Positions 17,629-26,262 of a stretch of 64,000 bases of DNA are shown here, piece after piece. This DNA is from Chryseotalea sp. WA131a (GTDB taxonomy: Bacteria > Bacteroidota > Bacteroidia > Cytophagales > Cyclobacteriaceae), in contig CP073016.1 of the NCBI GenBank assembly GCA_025370075.1, positions 744,001 through 808,000 of the forward strand, read 5' to 3'. Every line of letters starts with the position of its first letter. Position 1 is the first letter of the stretch. The notes under the pieces are model-generated. The model had not been told where the DNA came from. It was given only the letters and a program-made list of their open reading frames with translations, and ran no database searches. The position numbers were made by a program, and so were the translations under genes.

Positions 17629-18867
17629 ATGAGTCTTCGAGAGCGCTCCCGCATTCTGCTCAATGGCTTTACACCTACTTTTTGGGTGGCCAATTCCCTC
17701 GAACTTTTTGAACGCTTGGCCTACTACGGCTCCAAGGCAGTGTTGGCTGTTTTTATTGCTGAAAAGGTAGGCTTAGAAAGCGAGGCAGGATTTTTATCTG
17801 GATTGTTCAATACCTTTTTGTATTCTCTTCCGATCATCGCAGGAGTGTTTGTGGATAAGTATGGTTTCAAACGAACGTTGATGACCTGCTTTGCCATTTT
17901 TTGCATTGGGTATTTTTTGATTGGTGCTGCTGGAATGGGGTGGGATTTTATTGATGTCATCGGAAAAAAGAACTATCTCGTTTTCGCCTTGATATTTACC
18001 GCCATTGGTGGCTCATTGATCAAGCCGTGTGTGGTAGGCACGGTGGCTGTTACCTCGAAGCCTGATGCTCGTGCATTGGGCTTCTCAATTTATTATACAC
18101 TCGTTAATTTTGGTGGCGCCATCGGTCCAATTCTCGCCTATTACATACGTACCGATTTAGGGATTGAGTTTGTATTGATCATGTCATCTATTACATCTCT
18201 ACTTTTGTTTTTCGGAGCATGGTTGTTTTATAAAGAACCAGCCGAAACAGAGTTAAAGGAAAAGAAAACATTTGGAAAAATATTGAGCGATATGGTGCTC
18301 GTTTTCGGAAACCTCAAGTTCATGATTTTTCTCCTCATCTTTTCAGGTTTTTGGATGATGTTCTGGCAAATCTATTATTCGTTTCCGTTTTACGTAAAGG
18401 ACATTTTGCATTACGAAGCCTTTGAGTTTTTAGAAACCGTAGATGCGTGGAGCATTATTTTATTGACCATTCCCATTACAGCTTTGGTAAAAAAATGGAA
18501 ACCCATCATCGCCATGATAGTTGGGTTTAGTATCTCCAGTCTATCGTGGATTATCATTGGAGCAGGCGGGACCACCATGGCAGCCATTATTGGTATGGCG
18601 GTGTTTGCCATTGGCGAAGCTACTCAAGCACCACGCTTTTATGAATACGTGAGTGCCATTGCACCAAAAGATCAAGTAGGTACATTTATGGGATTTGCAT
18701 TTATGCCCATTGCCATAGGTTCGTTTACAGCCGGAATCATTGCTGATTGGCTGCGTGCATCGTACATGCAAACCAACCCCGCCATGATGTGGTATACGCT
18801 TTCTGGGATTGGTTTGCTATCAACAGTTTTGCTTATTGTTTATAATTTTATCGTATCAAAAAATTGA
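17629..18867 (+). CDS. MFS transporter, POT/peptide-like
   Basis: 412 aa, about 12 membrane helices. Helix 1 carries LELFERLAYYGSKAVLA, close to the E-x-x-E-R-F-x-x-Y-Y-G signature of proton-dependent oligopeptide transporters. A GxxxDKYGFKRT loop 2-3 motif is typical of MFS. The tail is short, with none of the extra helices of bacterial POTs, so a broader MFS assignment remains possible. The OPT-family oligopeptide transporter gene starts 58 nt downstream on the same strand, which supports a role in di- or oligopeptide uptake. Confidence 0.8.
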   Translation: MSLRERSRILLNGFTPTFWVANSLELFERLAYYGSKAVLAVFIAEKVGLESEAGFLSGLFNTFLYSLPIIAGVFVDKYGFKRTLMTCFAIFCIGYFLIGAAGMGWDFIDVIGKKNYLVFALIFTAIGGSLIKPCVVGTVAVTSKPDARALGFSIYYTLVNFGGAIGPILAYYIRTDLGIEFVLIMSSITSLLLFFGAWLFYKEPAETELKEKKTFGKILSDMVLVFGNLKFMIFLLIFSGFWMMFWQIYYSFPFYVKDILHYEAFEFLETVDAWSIILLTIPITALVKKWKPIIAMIVGFSISSLSWIIIGAGGTTMAAIIGMAVFAIGEATQAPRFYEYVSAIAPKDQVGTFMGFAFMPIAIGSFTAGIIADWLRASYMQTNPAMMWYTLSGIGLLSTVLLIVYNFIVSKN

Positions 18868-18925
18868 TGCTCGAAGTGTATTTGTCTATTGCTTTTGCTT
18901 TCTTCCTACTTTAAACTATTAGAAA

Positions 18926-20968
18926 ATGGAAACTCCAAAAATCTTCAAACCCTATATCGCACCAGAGCAAAACGTTGCAGAGTTCACTGTCAAGTCGATT
19001 GGTTTTGGAATTCTATTTGGAATTTTGTTCGGATGCTCTACGGTCTATCTGGCATTGAAGGCTGGTTTAACGGTGTCGGCTTCTATACCCATCGCAGTCA
19101 TTGCCATTACCCTTGGTCGCAAATTTCTAAAGACAACCATTCTTGAAAACAACATCATTCAAACCACCGGTTCGGCTGGAGAATCCATTGCAGCGGGGGT
19201 AGTCTTTACCTTGCCAGGTTTTTTGTTTTTATCTCCTGGAGAAAATGGAGTTAGCGTAGGCGAGAGTTATTTTAACTACCTCACCATTTTAATTCTTGCT
19301 GCCTTTGGTGGCATGCTTGGCACACTGATGATGATTCCTTTGAGGCGATCGTTAATAGTAAAAGAGCATGGCATCCTTCCTTATCCGGAAGGAACCGCGT
19401 GTGCCTCCGTACTTCAAGCTGGGGAAAAGGGAGGTGATTTTGCCAAGACTGCGTTTTTGGGAATGGGCGTTGCGTTTGTGTATGCCGTATTACAAAAGGT
19501 AATTCACGTGATTGCGGAGACCCCATCGTACGTAACGAGTCAAGCAAATAAATTTTGGCCTAGTGCTGCAACACGTAGCGAGATTACACCGGAGTATTTG
19601 GGTGTGGGCTACATTATCGGATTCAAAATTTCAGGTGTGTTGGTGGCAGGTTCGGTATTGGCTTGGTGGGCGATGACACCCTTACTGGCAACATTGGTTC
19701 CTGCCGATACAATTGCTTTGCAATTAGTTAAACTTGGTTATCTAAAAGATATTAATTCTCCTGGTGGTGGACCTGTGCAATGGGATCCAATTGCGCACTC
19801 CTTTGGAAGTTATGCAGATGCCATATATAGGGGCTACATTAGACAGATTGGTGCAGGGGCAGTAGCTGCTGGCGGATTCATTACCCTAATTAAGACAATA
19901 CCAACAATCATAAGTTCATTTACAGAGAGTGTAGAATCATTGAAAGAAAAAGGCGAGGCAGGTGTTTTGCGAACAGAACGTGATTTGTCATTCAAAGTGG
20001 TTATTATAGGTAGCTTGATTCTAGTTGCAGTTATTGCTCTTTTACCTAGCAATATTATTCCGGGTGACACAATAATTCAGAAAATTCTTATTGGGATCTT
20101 GATTATCGTTTTTGGATTCTTCTTTGTGACTGTCGCAAGCCGAATTGTGGGATTAGTTGGATCAAGTAATAGTCCAATCTCAGGAATGACAATCGCAACG
20201 TTAATGGGTACTTGCTTAATTTTTACAGCAGTAGGCTGGAGTGGTAAACTTTATGAACCGCTGGCTTTGGTGGTAGGAGGCATGATCTGCATTGCTGCAG
20301 CTAATGCTGGAGGAACTTCGCAAGATTTAAAGACTGGGTACATCATTGGGGCAACTCCTCGATATCAACAGCTAGCTCTTTTTATTGGAGCAATAGTATC
20401 ATCAATAGCTATCGGGATTGTTGTAAAAATCTTAGACACGCCTACTCAGGAAATGCTGGCTCAAGGAGTTACTCACGCAATTGGTGAAAAATTTTCAGCT
20501 CCTCAAGCTACTCTAATGGCAACACTAGATCGAGGTATTCTTTCTCGAAATCTCGATTGGCAATTTGTAATGGTAGGTGTTTTCATTGCTGTGATGATTG
20601 AGTTGTGCGGCATCAAAGCGTTGGCCTTCGCAATCGGATTGTATTTACCCTTGGCTACTACACTTCCTATTTTTATCGGAGGTGCCATCAAGGGATTTGT
20701 TGACTATCGTGCGGAGAAACGAAACGAAAAAGTTGAAGAAGATGATCTGGGCAAAGGAAGTTTGTTTGCTACTGGTCTGATTGCAGGAGGTGCACTTACC
20801 GGAGTGTTTGCAGCCATCCTCATTGTTGCAAATGAAAGCCTGATGAAATCCATGAACATCGAGCACGGCATGGTAACCGCGCTTGGTGAAAATGCCTATT
20901 ATATTTTGGGAGTAGCTTTCTTTATTGCTATGTGCGTAATTCTTTTCAAGACCGCCAGCAGGAAATAA
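18926..20968 (+). CDS. OPT family oligopeptide transporter
   Basis: 680 aa, about 16 membrane segments. The family pattern is clear: TTGSAGESIAAGVVFTLPG near residue 79, EGTACASVLQAGEKGG near 155, SNSPISGMTIATLMGTC near 415, and ANAGGTSQDLKTGYIIGATP near 456. OPT proteins import oligopeptides or metal-peptide conjugates using the proton gradient. The long GGTSQDLKTG loop is typical of the prokaryotic branch. It is probably co-transcribed with the POT-like gene just upstream, giving two peptide transporters in one unit. Confidence 0.93.
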   Translation: METPKIFKPYIAPEQNVAEFTVKSIGFGILFGILFGCSTVYLALKAGLTVSASIPIAVIAITLGRKFLKTTILENNIIQTTGSAGESIAAGVVFTLPGFLFLSPGENGVSVGESYFNYLTILILAAFGGMLGTLMMIPLRRSLIVKEHGILPYPEGTACASVLQAGEKGGDFAKTAFLGMGVAFVYAVLQKVIHVIAETPSYVTSQANKFWPSAATRSEITPEYLGVGYIIGFKISGVLVAGSVLAWWAMTPLLATLVPADTIALQLVKLGYLKDINSPGGGPVQWDPIAHSFGSYADAIYRGYIRQIGAGAVAAGGFITLIKTIPTIISSFTESVESLKEKGEAGVLRTERDLSFKVVIIGSLILVAVIALLPSNIIPGDTIIQKILIGILIIVFGFFFVTVASRIVGLVGSSNSPISGMTIATLMGTCLIFTAVGWSGKLYEPLALVVGGMICIAAANAGGTSQDLKTGYIIGATPRYQQLALFIGAIVSSIAIGIVVKILDTPTQEMLAQGVTHAIGEKFSAPQATLMATLDRGILSRNLDWQFVMVGVFIAVMIELCGIKALAFAIGLYLPLATTLPIFIGGAIKGFVDYRAEKRNEKVEEDDLGKGSLFATGLIAGGALTGVFAAILIVANESLMKSMNIEHGMVTALGENAYYILGVAFFIAMCVILFKTASRK

Positions 20969-20995
20969 CTACAAGACTAATGGGGCGATGATCCA

Positions 20996-21373
20996 TTAGT
21001 TTTTCACTTCGGCATTAATGTCGATTATTTCTTTCAAGGCTTCGAGGACAATTTTTTCGGATTCCTCCACTTTTCCATCGGCATTGATCACATCGTACAA
21101 GTCGGTGTAGACTTTGTACTTTTGCGAGAAATCAACAGATGAAAATTGTTTGAAGGTATCGCGAATGATGGTCATGGCCGTTTCGTGGTCAAAGCTTTTG
21201 TACCTTGCGAGTTCAGCGTCAAATTTCTGCTTTGGATTGGCTTCTGTTGGAAACAGCTTGCTCATTTTCCCTAAGATCACTTCTTCTTCTACTGGGTGCA
21301 GGTAATGGTCGGCAAGTGCCATGTGAATGTATAAGAACAATACAAAATCTGAAAAATTGTTGTGAAGTACCAT
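20996..21373 (-). CDS. TerB-like helical protein
   Basis: 125 aa helical protein. IHMALADHYLHPVEEEVILGKM and, 70 residues on, YDVINADGKVEESEKIVLEAL form the two-part TerB-type pattern, with a DG loop only in the second half. Start chosen at 21373 (MVLHNNFSDFVLFLY); 25 further codons upstream are open but run through the groEL terminator stem, so they are not coding. It is convergent with the OPT gene and downstream of groEL on the same strand, but separated from it by that terminator. Confidence 0.7.
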   Translation of the reverse strand: MVLHNNFSDFVLFLYIHMALADHYLHPVEEEVILGKMSKLFPTEANPKQKFDAELARYKSFDHETAMTIIRDTFKQFSSVDFSQKYKVYTDLYDVINADGKVEESEKIVLEALKEIIDINAEVKN

Positions 21374-21427
21374 GGTAGGTTTTGGTATTGTTTTGTGAGT
21401 TAAAGATAGAGAAAATACGAGCAACCT

Positions 21428-21469
21428 AAAAAAGGAAAGACCTTCCATATTAACAGAAGGTCTTTCCTT
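21428..21469 (-). terminator. Rho-independent terminator of groES-groEL
   Basis: Perfect 14-bp stem: AAGGAAAGACCTTC (21432-21445) with GAAGGTCTTTCCTT (21456-21469), 10-nt loop. Read on the minus strand, it is followed by TTTTTT. It lies 19 nt after the groEL stop codon. Confidence 0.9.
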
Positions 21470-21487
21470 GAACTAAAAATAATCAGA

Positions 21488-23116
21488 TTACATCATACCG
21501 CCCATGCCACCGCCTGGAGGCATAGCAGGAGCTTCTTTCTCTTCTGCGATATCCGACACAACGGCCTCAGTCGTCAATAGCAAACCTGCAATGGATGCAG
21601 CATTTTCTAATGCTAAACGAGCTACTTTCGTAGGATCGATGATACCCGCTGCAAAAAACTCTTCAAACTTGTTTTCGCCAGCATTGTAACCGAAGTCTTT
21701 CTTGCCTTCTTTTACTCGGTTTACAATTACCGAACCTTCTTGACCAGCATTTTCAGCAATGGTTCTTAAAGGAGACTCAAGGGCTAAACGGATGATATTT
21801 ACACCAGTCGCTTGATCTTCATTATCAGTCACTACATCCTTCAATGCCTCAATAGCACGGATGTATGCTACACCACCGCCAGGGATGATACCTTCTTGAA
21901 CGGCAGCACGTGTTGCATGCAATGCATCGTCAACACGGTCTTTCTTTTCTTTCATCTCAACTTCAGTAGCTGCACCGATGTACAAGATGGCAACACCGCC
22001 AGAAAGCTTTGCCAAACGTTCTTGTAATTTTTCTTTGTCGTAATCAGACGTAGTCACTTCAATTTGAGCTTTGATCTGATTTACACGACCTTGAATATCC
22101 GCCTTTTTACCAGCACCATTTACGATGGTTGTGTTGTCTTTATCAACATTAATTTTTTCAGCACGGCCTAGGTATTCCAACTTAGCGTCTTCCAACTTCA
22201 TACCTGTCTCTTCGCTGATTACTTTACCGCCTGTCAATACTGCAATGTCTTCCAACATAGCCTTTCTGCGGTCACCAAAACCGGGAGCTTTAACAGCTGC
22301 TACACGTAATGCGCCACGGATTTTATTCACTACCAGAGTAGCCAATGCTTCGCCTTCAACTTCTTCAGCAATAATCAACAAAGGTTTACCGGTTTGGGCG
22401 GTAGCTTCCAATACAGGAAGCAATTCCTTCATAGATGAAACTTTTTTATCGTAGATCAAAACGTAAGGATGATCTAGATCAGCTTCCATTTTCTCGGTAT
22501 TGGTTACAAAGTAGGGAGACAAATAACCGCGATCGAACTGCATGCCTTCAACAGTTTTTACTTCTGTCTCCGTTCCTTTTGCTTCTTCTACGGTGATCAC
22601 GCCATCCTTGCCCACTTTCTCCATAGCAGTTGCAATCATCTTACCAATCTCGTGGTCGTTGTTAGATGAAATGGTGGCTACTTGAGTGATTTCTTGCGAA
22701 CCTTTGATTGGTTTTGATTGCTTTTTTAGGCTTTCGATAACGGATTCAACAGCTTTGTCAATACCACGCTTTAAATCCATTGGGTTAGCTCCTGCAGCCA
22801 CGTTTTTGATTCCGTGTCCGTAGATAGATTGAGCCAGCACGGTAGCAGTAGTAGTACCATCACCGGCAGCATCGGCCGTCTTAGAGGCTACTTCTTTCAC
22901 AAGCTGAGCGCCCATGTTTTCAATGGCGTCTTTCAACTCGATTTCTTTAGCTACCGATACACCGTCTTTTGTTACGGTTGGGGCGCCAAATTTTTTGTCA
23001 AGGATCACGTTGCGGCCTTTAGGACCAAGGGTCACCTTCACTGCGTTCGCTAATTTATCAACGCCTTTCTTGATTCTATCGCGGGCGTTGGTATCGAATG
23101 TAATTTCTTTTGCCAT
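21488..23116 (-). CDS. groEL: Chaperonin GroEL (60 kDa)
   Basis: 542 aa, normal length. N-terminus AKEITFDTNARDRIKKGVDKLANAVKVTLGPKG in two parts; ATP-binding DGTTTATVLAQ; the family signature AAVQEGIIPGGG near residue 403-414; C-terminal GGGMGGMM tail. It forms the tetradecameric folding chamber with GroES. It lies 31 nt downstream of groES in one operon and is closed by a strong terminator. I found no CIRCE element upstream of the operon, as expected in Bacteroidota. Confidence 0.99.
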   Translation of the reverse strand: MAKEITFDTNARDRIKKGVDKLANAVKVTLGPKGRNVILDKKFGAPTVTKDGVSVAKEIELKDAIENMGAQLVKEVASKTADAAGDGTTTATVLAQSIYGHGIKNVAAGANPMDLKRGIDKAVESVIESLKKQSKPIKGSQEITQVATISSNNDHEIGKMIATAMEKVGKDGVITVEEAKGTETEVKTVEGMQFDRGYLSPYFVTNTEKMEADLDHPYVLIYDKKVSSMKELLPVLEATAQTGKPLLIIAEEVEGEALATLVVNKIRGALRVAAVKAPGFGDRRKAMLEDIAVLTGGKVISEETGMKLEDAKLEYLGRAEKINVDKDNTTIVNGAGKKADIQGRVNQIKAQIEVTTSDYDKEKLQERLAKLSGGVAILYIGAATEVEMKEKKDRVDDALHATRAAVQEGIIPGGGVAYIRAIEALKDVVTDNEDQATGVNIIRLALESPLRTIAENAGQEGSVIVNRVKEGKKDFGYNAGENKFEEFFAAGIIDPTKVARLALENAASIAGLLLTTEAVVSDIAEEKEAPAMPPGGGMGGMM

Positions 23117-23147
23117 ATCTGTTTTAGTATTAAAATTTAGAGGTTGA

Positions 23148-23426
23148 TTAAATGATTCCGAAGATGTCGGAATTTCTCATGATGAGGTATTCTTTGCCAT
23201 CGATGGTAATTTCCGTACCCGAGTATTTTCCGTACAATACTTGGTCACCAACTTTTACTGTTACAGGCTTATCTTTTAATCCTTCGCCAACAGCAATTAC
23301 TTTTCCTTGTTGGGGTTTTTCTTTTGCTGTGTCTGGTATGATGATACCAGATGCAGTTTTTTGTTCAGCAGGCGCTGCTTCTACCAGCACTCTGTCTTCG
23401 TTTGGTTTGAAATTGATTTTTGCCAT
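23148..23426 (-). CDS. groES: Co-chaperonin GroES (10 kDa)
   Basis: 92 aa. FKPNEDRVLVEAAPAEQKTA is the N-terminal strand region, followed by SGIIIPDTAKEKPQQGKVIA, which includes the mobile loop that contacts GroEL, and the C-terminal YLIMRNSDIFGII. First gene of the groES-groEL operon. The 207-nt upstream region, shared with the divergent gene at 23634, contains TGTCA-GTCAG-TGTCA (23545-23559), a possible but unproven stress site. Confidence 0.98.
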   Translation of the reverse strand: MAKINFKPNEDRVLVEAAPAEQKTASGIIIPDTAKEKPQQGKVIAVGEGLKDKPVTVKVGDQVLYGKYSGTEITIDGKEYLIMRNSDIFGII

Positions 23427-23633
23427 AGTATGGGATAATTTTATAGTTAAACTTTAAATTAACGCAGACGCGTATAACGATATTCATGCCAAATGGGCTT
23501 TCAAGGCTTGGTTTAAGCATTATTGACCTAATTTGACGCAAGCCTGTCAGTCAGTGTCATGAATTAGTGCTTTCTAAATGGCAACTTGACAGTCTGCCTT
23601 TTTTTGGTGTAAATTAACTCCTCAAAAAAAGTT

Positions 23634-24350
23634 ATGGAAAGATTGGATAACAATTGGTTAACACAAGGACTTATTGATTTCGAGTACAAGAAATATGTGT
23701 TGCTGGCCTACTTCAAAACAGTGAAGGAGTCTTTCACGAAAGTGGAGCTATATCCTTACCTATCTGACTTGGTTTTCCATTATCGAAACTTGCAATTATT
23801 GAAAGAAAACAAAGCGCTGCTGCACGATGCTTTTCCCAAAGAGATATCTACCGAAGGGATCAAAAATTTAGAGATCAACTACAAGAAAATTATTGAAGAT
23901 GACGATGTGATGCATGAGTTGGAATCGATTATTGATTTTGCTGTGCCTCACTTTAAGTCATCGCTTGATGAGGGTTCTTACATTTATGAATATGTAGAAT
24001 CGCATTGCGAAATCTCCCCCATTGGGCTAACCTCTCTTTATAAGAATGAAGGGTATTTATTTGTTGCTCAACCTCCTGAAAAGGAAACAAACATCTACAG
24101 GTATCAAATGACATTTTATGAGCAAAGTTACCCGGCCATGCGCAGCATACAAACCGAACATGTGATGATGACCGAGCGCAGCATTGCCAACACCTATGAG
24201 GATATTAAAAGAACCTTGATCAAAAAATTTACAGATTTGCCCAACCCGAGCGCCTACTTGGTTACTTCTAAAATGAGATTTCCGTATCAGCAAACATTGA
24301 TGCCAATAGCAAAAAGACTTTTGGTAAGGGAAATTGGAAAGGAAGTATAA
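23634..24350 (+). CDS. Conserved Bacteroidota protein of unknown function
   Basis: 238 aa soluble protein without signal or membrane segments. The N-terminus LDNNWLTQGLIDFEYKKYVL looks strongly conserved; the rest is mainly helical (HYRNLQLLKENK), then a beta-rich part with SYPAMRSIQTEH. I recall homologues in other Cytophagales but no functional name. It is divergent from groES, which may mean it shares a regulatory region with the chaperonins. It faces secG convergently with a 22-nt gap. Confidence 0.7.
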   Translation: MERLDNNWLTQGLIDFEYKKYVLLAYFKTVKESFTKVELYPYLSDLVFHYRNLQLLKENKALLHDAFPKEISTEGIKNLEINYKKIIEDDDVMHELESIIDFAVPHFKSSLDEGSYIYEYVESHCEISPIGLTSLYKNEGYLFVAQPPEKETNIYRYQMTFYEQSYPAMRSIQTEHVMMTERSIANTYEDIKRTLIKKFTDLPNPSAYLVTSKMRFPYQQTLMPIAKRLLVREIGKEV

Positions 24351-24372
24351 CCCGAAGAATTACTTAAAAGAA

Positions 24373-24708
24373 TCACTTTTTGGTGCTGTCGTTAGTAGCC
24401 TTGGGAGTCAAATTTAAAGAAGGTGCACTTTGCTGCTCTTTAGCTTTCTCCAAAATTTCATCTTGTGCGGAGCTGCTGCTAGGGGTAGTAAAATTAGTAG
24501 CCAATGAAAATACCATAATGGCAATGGCAAATCCCCATGTGAGTCTTTCTAAAAGGTCGCCTGTCTTTTTTACGCCCATGATGTTGCTCGCGGATGAACC
24601 TCCAAATTGACCGGAAAGGCCACCACCTTTGGAGTTTTGTGCTAACACAACCAATACTAAAAGAACGGCACTAACAATAGCCAATACGATAAACAGGGTA
24701 TACAACAT
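24373..24708 (-). CDS. secG: Preprotein translocase subunit SecG
   Basis: 111 aa. Two membrane segments flank the SecG core LVVLAQNSKGGGLSGQFGGS, then KKTGDLLERLTWG leads to the second helix. The C-terminal Ser/Gln/Lys-rich tail is common in Bacteroidota. It assists SecYE in protein export. It begins 3 nt after the stop of the preceding gene (24712-25551) and is the last gene of the minus-strand series that includes lptE and a sigma54 activator. Confidence 0.93.
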   Translation of the reverse strand: MLYTLFIVLAIVSAVLLVLVVLAQNSKGGGLSGQFGGSSASNIMGVKKTGDLLERLTWGFAIAIMVFSLATNFTTPSSSSAQDEILEKAKEQQSAPSLNLTPKATNDSTKK

Positions 24709-24711
24709 AAC

Positions 24712-25551
24712 TTATTTCTTCAGCTCTTGAATTCGAGCCGCAAAGTAAGCCTTTTTTTGTGGAAACTTCCAAATCAGTTTCTTTAACATTTCCACGGCTT
24801 TTTCCTTTTTGCCTTGCTTAAGCAGAAGCTCAACCAAGGTTTCGGAAACAATATTTTCACCAAAAGAAGCACTTTTTTCAGTAAGATCAACAGCGTTGGC
24901 AACCGAAGCTTTTGCTTTTGGCATTGCCGGTTGTGTTTTAATAAATCTATCGATGATCTCAATTTGTTCTTTCAGCTTAGCGTCTGCCTTTATTCTTTTT
25001 TTTGCGTGTTGTTTAATCTCTTCAATCAATTCTTCTTCTTGCCCTGCTTCTAATGGGGGCGTAAACGCACGATTCTCAAGTTTAAGAACCATCTCTTCAA
25101 AACGCTTTTTTGCTTGGTGCATTTCATCTATATCCCGAACCACCTGCTCGTAGATATCACCATCTGAGTCGGATTCTGTTCTTAAAACAACAGGCTCTGT
25201 TCTTTGCACGATAGATTCCTCAGAAGAGGTTACTTCCACTTTGCCATGGATGCTTGTGGGGGGTAGGTCCGCTTCTTCAACCAAAGAAACATTTTCCTGA
25301 TTTAAAACAGCCGCACTGCGAGGGGCTGTCATAATAGACTTTAGCACACCACGATCCGTAGCATACACGGCACTGGCATGCAACAGATTTTCTTTGCCCT
25401 CTAAATTTACATCTTGAAATACCCGGGCCGATAAATGATGGATCAGTTGACTATAGGGATAGTCTTTTAACAAACTTACCAGCAAGGTGGCATCTTCTCT
25501 TTCTAAAGAGGAATAGTTTTTAACAAGTAGGTTAAATTGACTTTTATCCAC
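24712..25551 (-). CDS. Conserved protein with TPR-like C-terminus, between lptE and secG
   Basis: 279 aa, no signal. The N-terminal part LLKDYPYSQLIHHLSARVF and the C-terminal ETLVELLLKQGKKEKAVEM plus LIWKFPQKKAYFAARIQEL look like single TPR-type helical hairpins. A long charged middle section (about 95-225) has a predicted coiled coil around KKRFEEMVLKLENR. Homologues in this same position before secG are, from memory, frequent in Cytophagales. The role is unknown; the context suggests envelope biogenesis. Confidence 0.7.
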   Translation of the reverse strand: MDKSQFNLLVKNYSSLEREDATLLVSLLKDYPYSQLIHHLSARVFQDVNLEGKENLLHASAVYATDRGVLKSIMTAPRSAAVLNQENVSLVEEADLPPTSIHGKVEVTSSEESIVQRTEPVVLRTESDSDGDIYEQVVRDIDEMHQAKKRFEEMVLKLENRAFTPPLEAGQEEELIEEIKQHAKKRIKADAKLKEQIEIIDRFIKTQPAMPKAKASVANAVDLTEKSASFGENIVSETLVELLLKQGKKEKAVEMLKKLIWKFPQKKAYFAARIQELKK

Positions 25552-25625
25552 AGAGGTATTGGTGTAGCATGAGTAAATGTAGGAGAAAAATCGGATGCTA
25601 ACAAAGCCAACGCATCAATAATGTA

Positions 25626-26249
25626 TTACCAATTTGCAATGGTTGCATTAAACATATCCAAAAAGATCTGATCAAAGATTTTTTTCTCAAGACTTTCTTG
25701 AACCGTTAACAAGTTTTGTTCATTGGGGAAATCAGCGTAAAAGCTAAAAGTTTTGTCTTTAAAACTATTTTTAAGTTCCCGTGTATCCACATAGTTGACC
25801 CGCACCCCAATAGTTAACCGAGTAAGTGCAGCTTGAGTTGGCTGCGAGGCGCTGTTGTTGGAAACAGGTGCAATAGGACTGACCGCATACTGAACAAGGG
25901 TGCCTTCAATTTGAAGTTCTCCATTTTCCGGAACGATTTTCAAACTGGAATTTTGCTGGAAATAATCCTTCAAACGGTTGGTAAAATTTTGACTCAAGTT
26001 GGCCGGCCCCAAGTCGGTATTGTTGTAGAATAAATCCACTTGCATGGTTCGTGCCGTGGTAGCCGCACCCGATAGTGAATAAAGTTTGCAACCACTTAGT
26101 ATTGAGAAACTTGCTAGTGCCAAAATACTACCGCAGAGTTTAAGGTAGTTTTTGATTGGTGATTTTAGAATGATTATTTTGGAATGGAGATTGATTGGTC
26201 TCTCGGTAGATTTTTGAAGCCTTGGAATCGTAAATCTTAAATCGTACAT
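25626..26249 (-). CDS. lptE: LptE family lipoprotein (LPS assembly)
   Basis: 207 aa from the chosen ATG. The lipobox ASFSILSGC follows a hydrophobic stretch, so the mature protein begins at that Cys (about residue 54). The mature part has the LptE-like start KLYSLSGAA...TMQVDLFYNN and a C-terminal helix EKKIFDQIFLDMFNATIANW. LptE plugs LptD in the outer membrane for LPS insertion. The N-terminus is odd: MYDLRFTIPRLQK is encoded by a word-like dispersed repeat (26220-26262), giving an overlong leader before the true signal peptide. No ATG lies nearer to the hydrophobic part. Translation may start at a non-standard codon there. Confidence 0.8.
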   Translation of the reverse strand: MYDLRFTIPRLQKSTERPINLHSKIIILKSPIKNYLKLCGSILALASFSILSGCKLYSLSGAATTARTMQVDLFYNNTDLGPANLSQNFTNRLKDYFQQNSSLKIVPENGELQIEGTLVQYAVSPIAPVSNNSASQPTQAALTRLTIGVRVNYVDTRELKNSFKDKTFSFYADFPNEQNLLTVQESLEKKIFDQIFLDMFNATIANW

Positions 26250-26262
26250 CGTAAATCGATTA
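26220..26262. repeat. Word-like repeat overlapping the lptE start
   Basis: Units of CGTAAATCTTAAATCGTACA followed by TCGTAAATCG, matching the AAATCTTAAATCT runs at 5.58 and 57.65 kb. It spans the junction between the sigma54 activator stop (26260) and the lptE start (26249). Confidence 0.7.

Noticed and set aside
21374..21448. 25-codon extension of the TerB-like protein at 20996
   Set aside because: It is read from the groEL terminator stem.
23427..23633. CIRCE (HrcA) operator upstream of groES
   Set aside because: No TTAGCACTC-9-GAGTGCTAA pattern; a TTAGTGCTTTCTAA stretch is only superficially similar.
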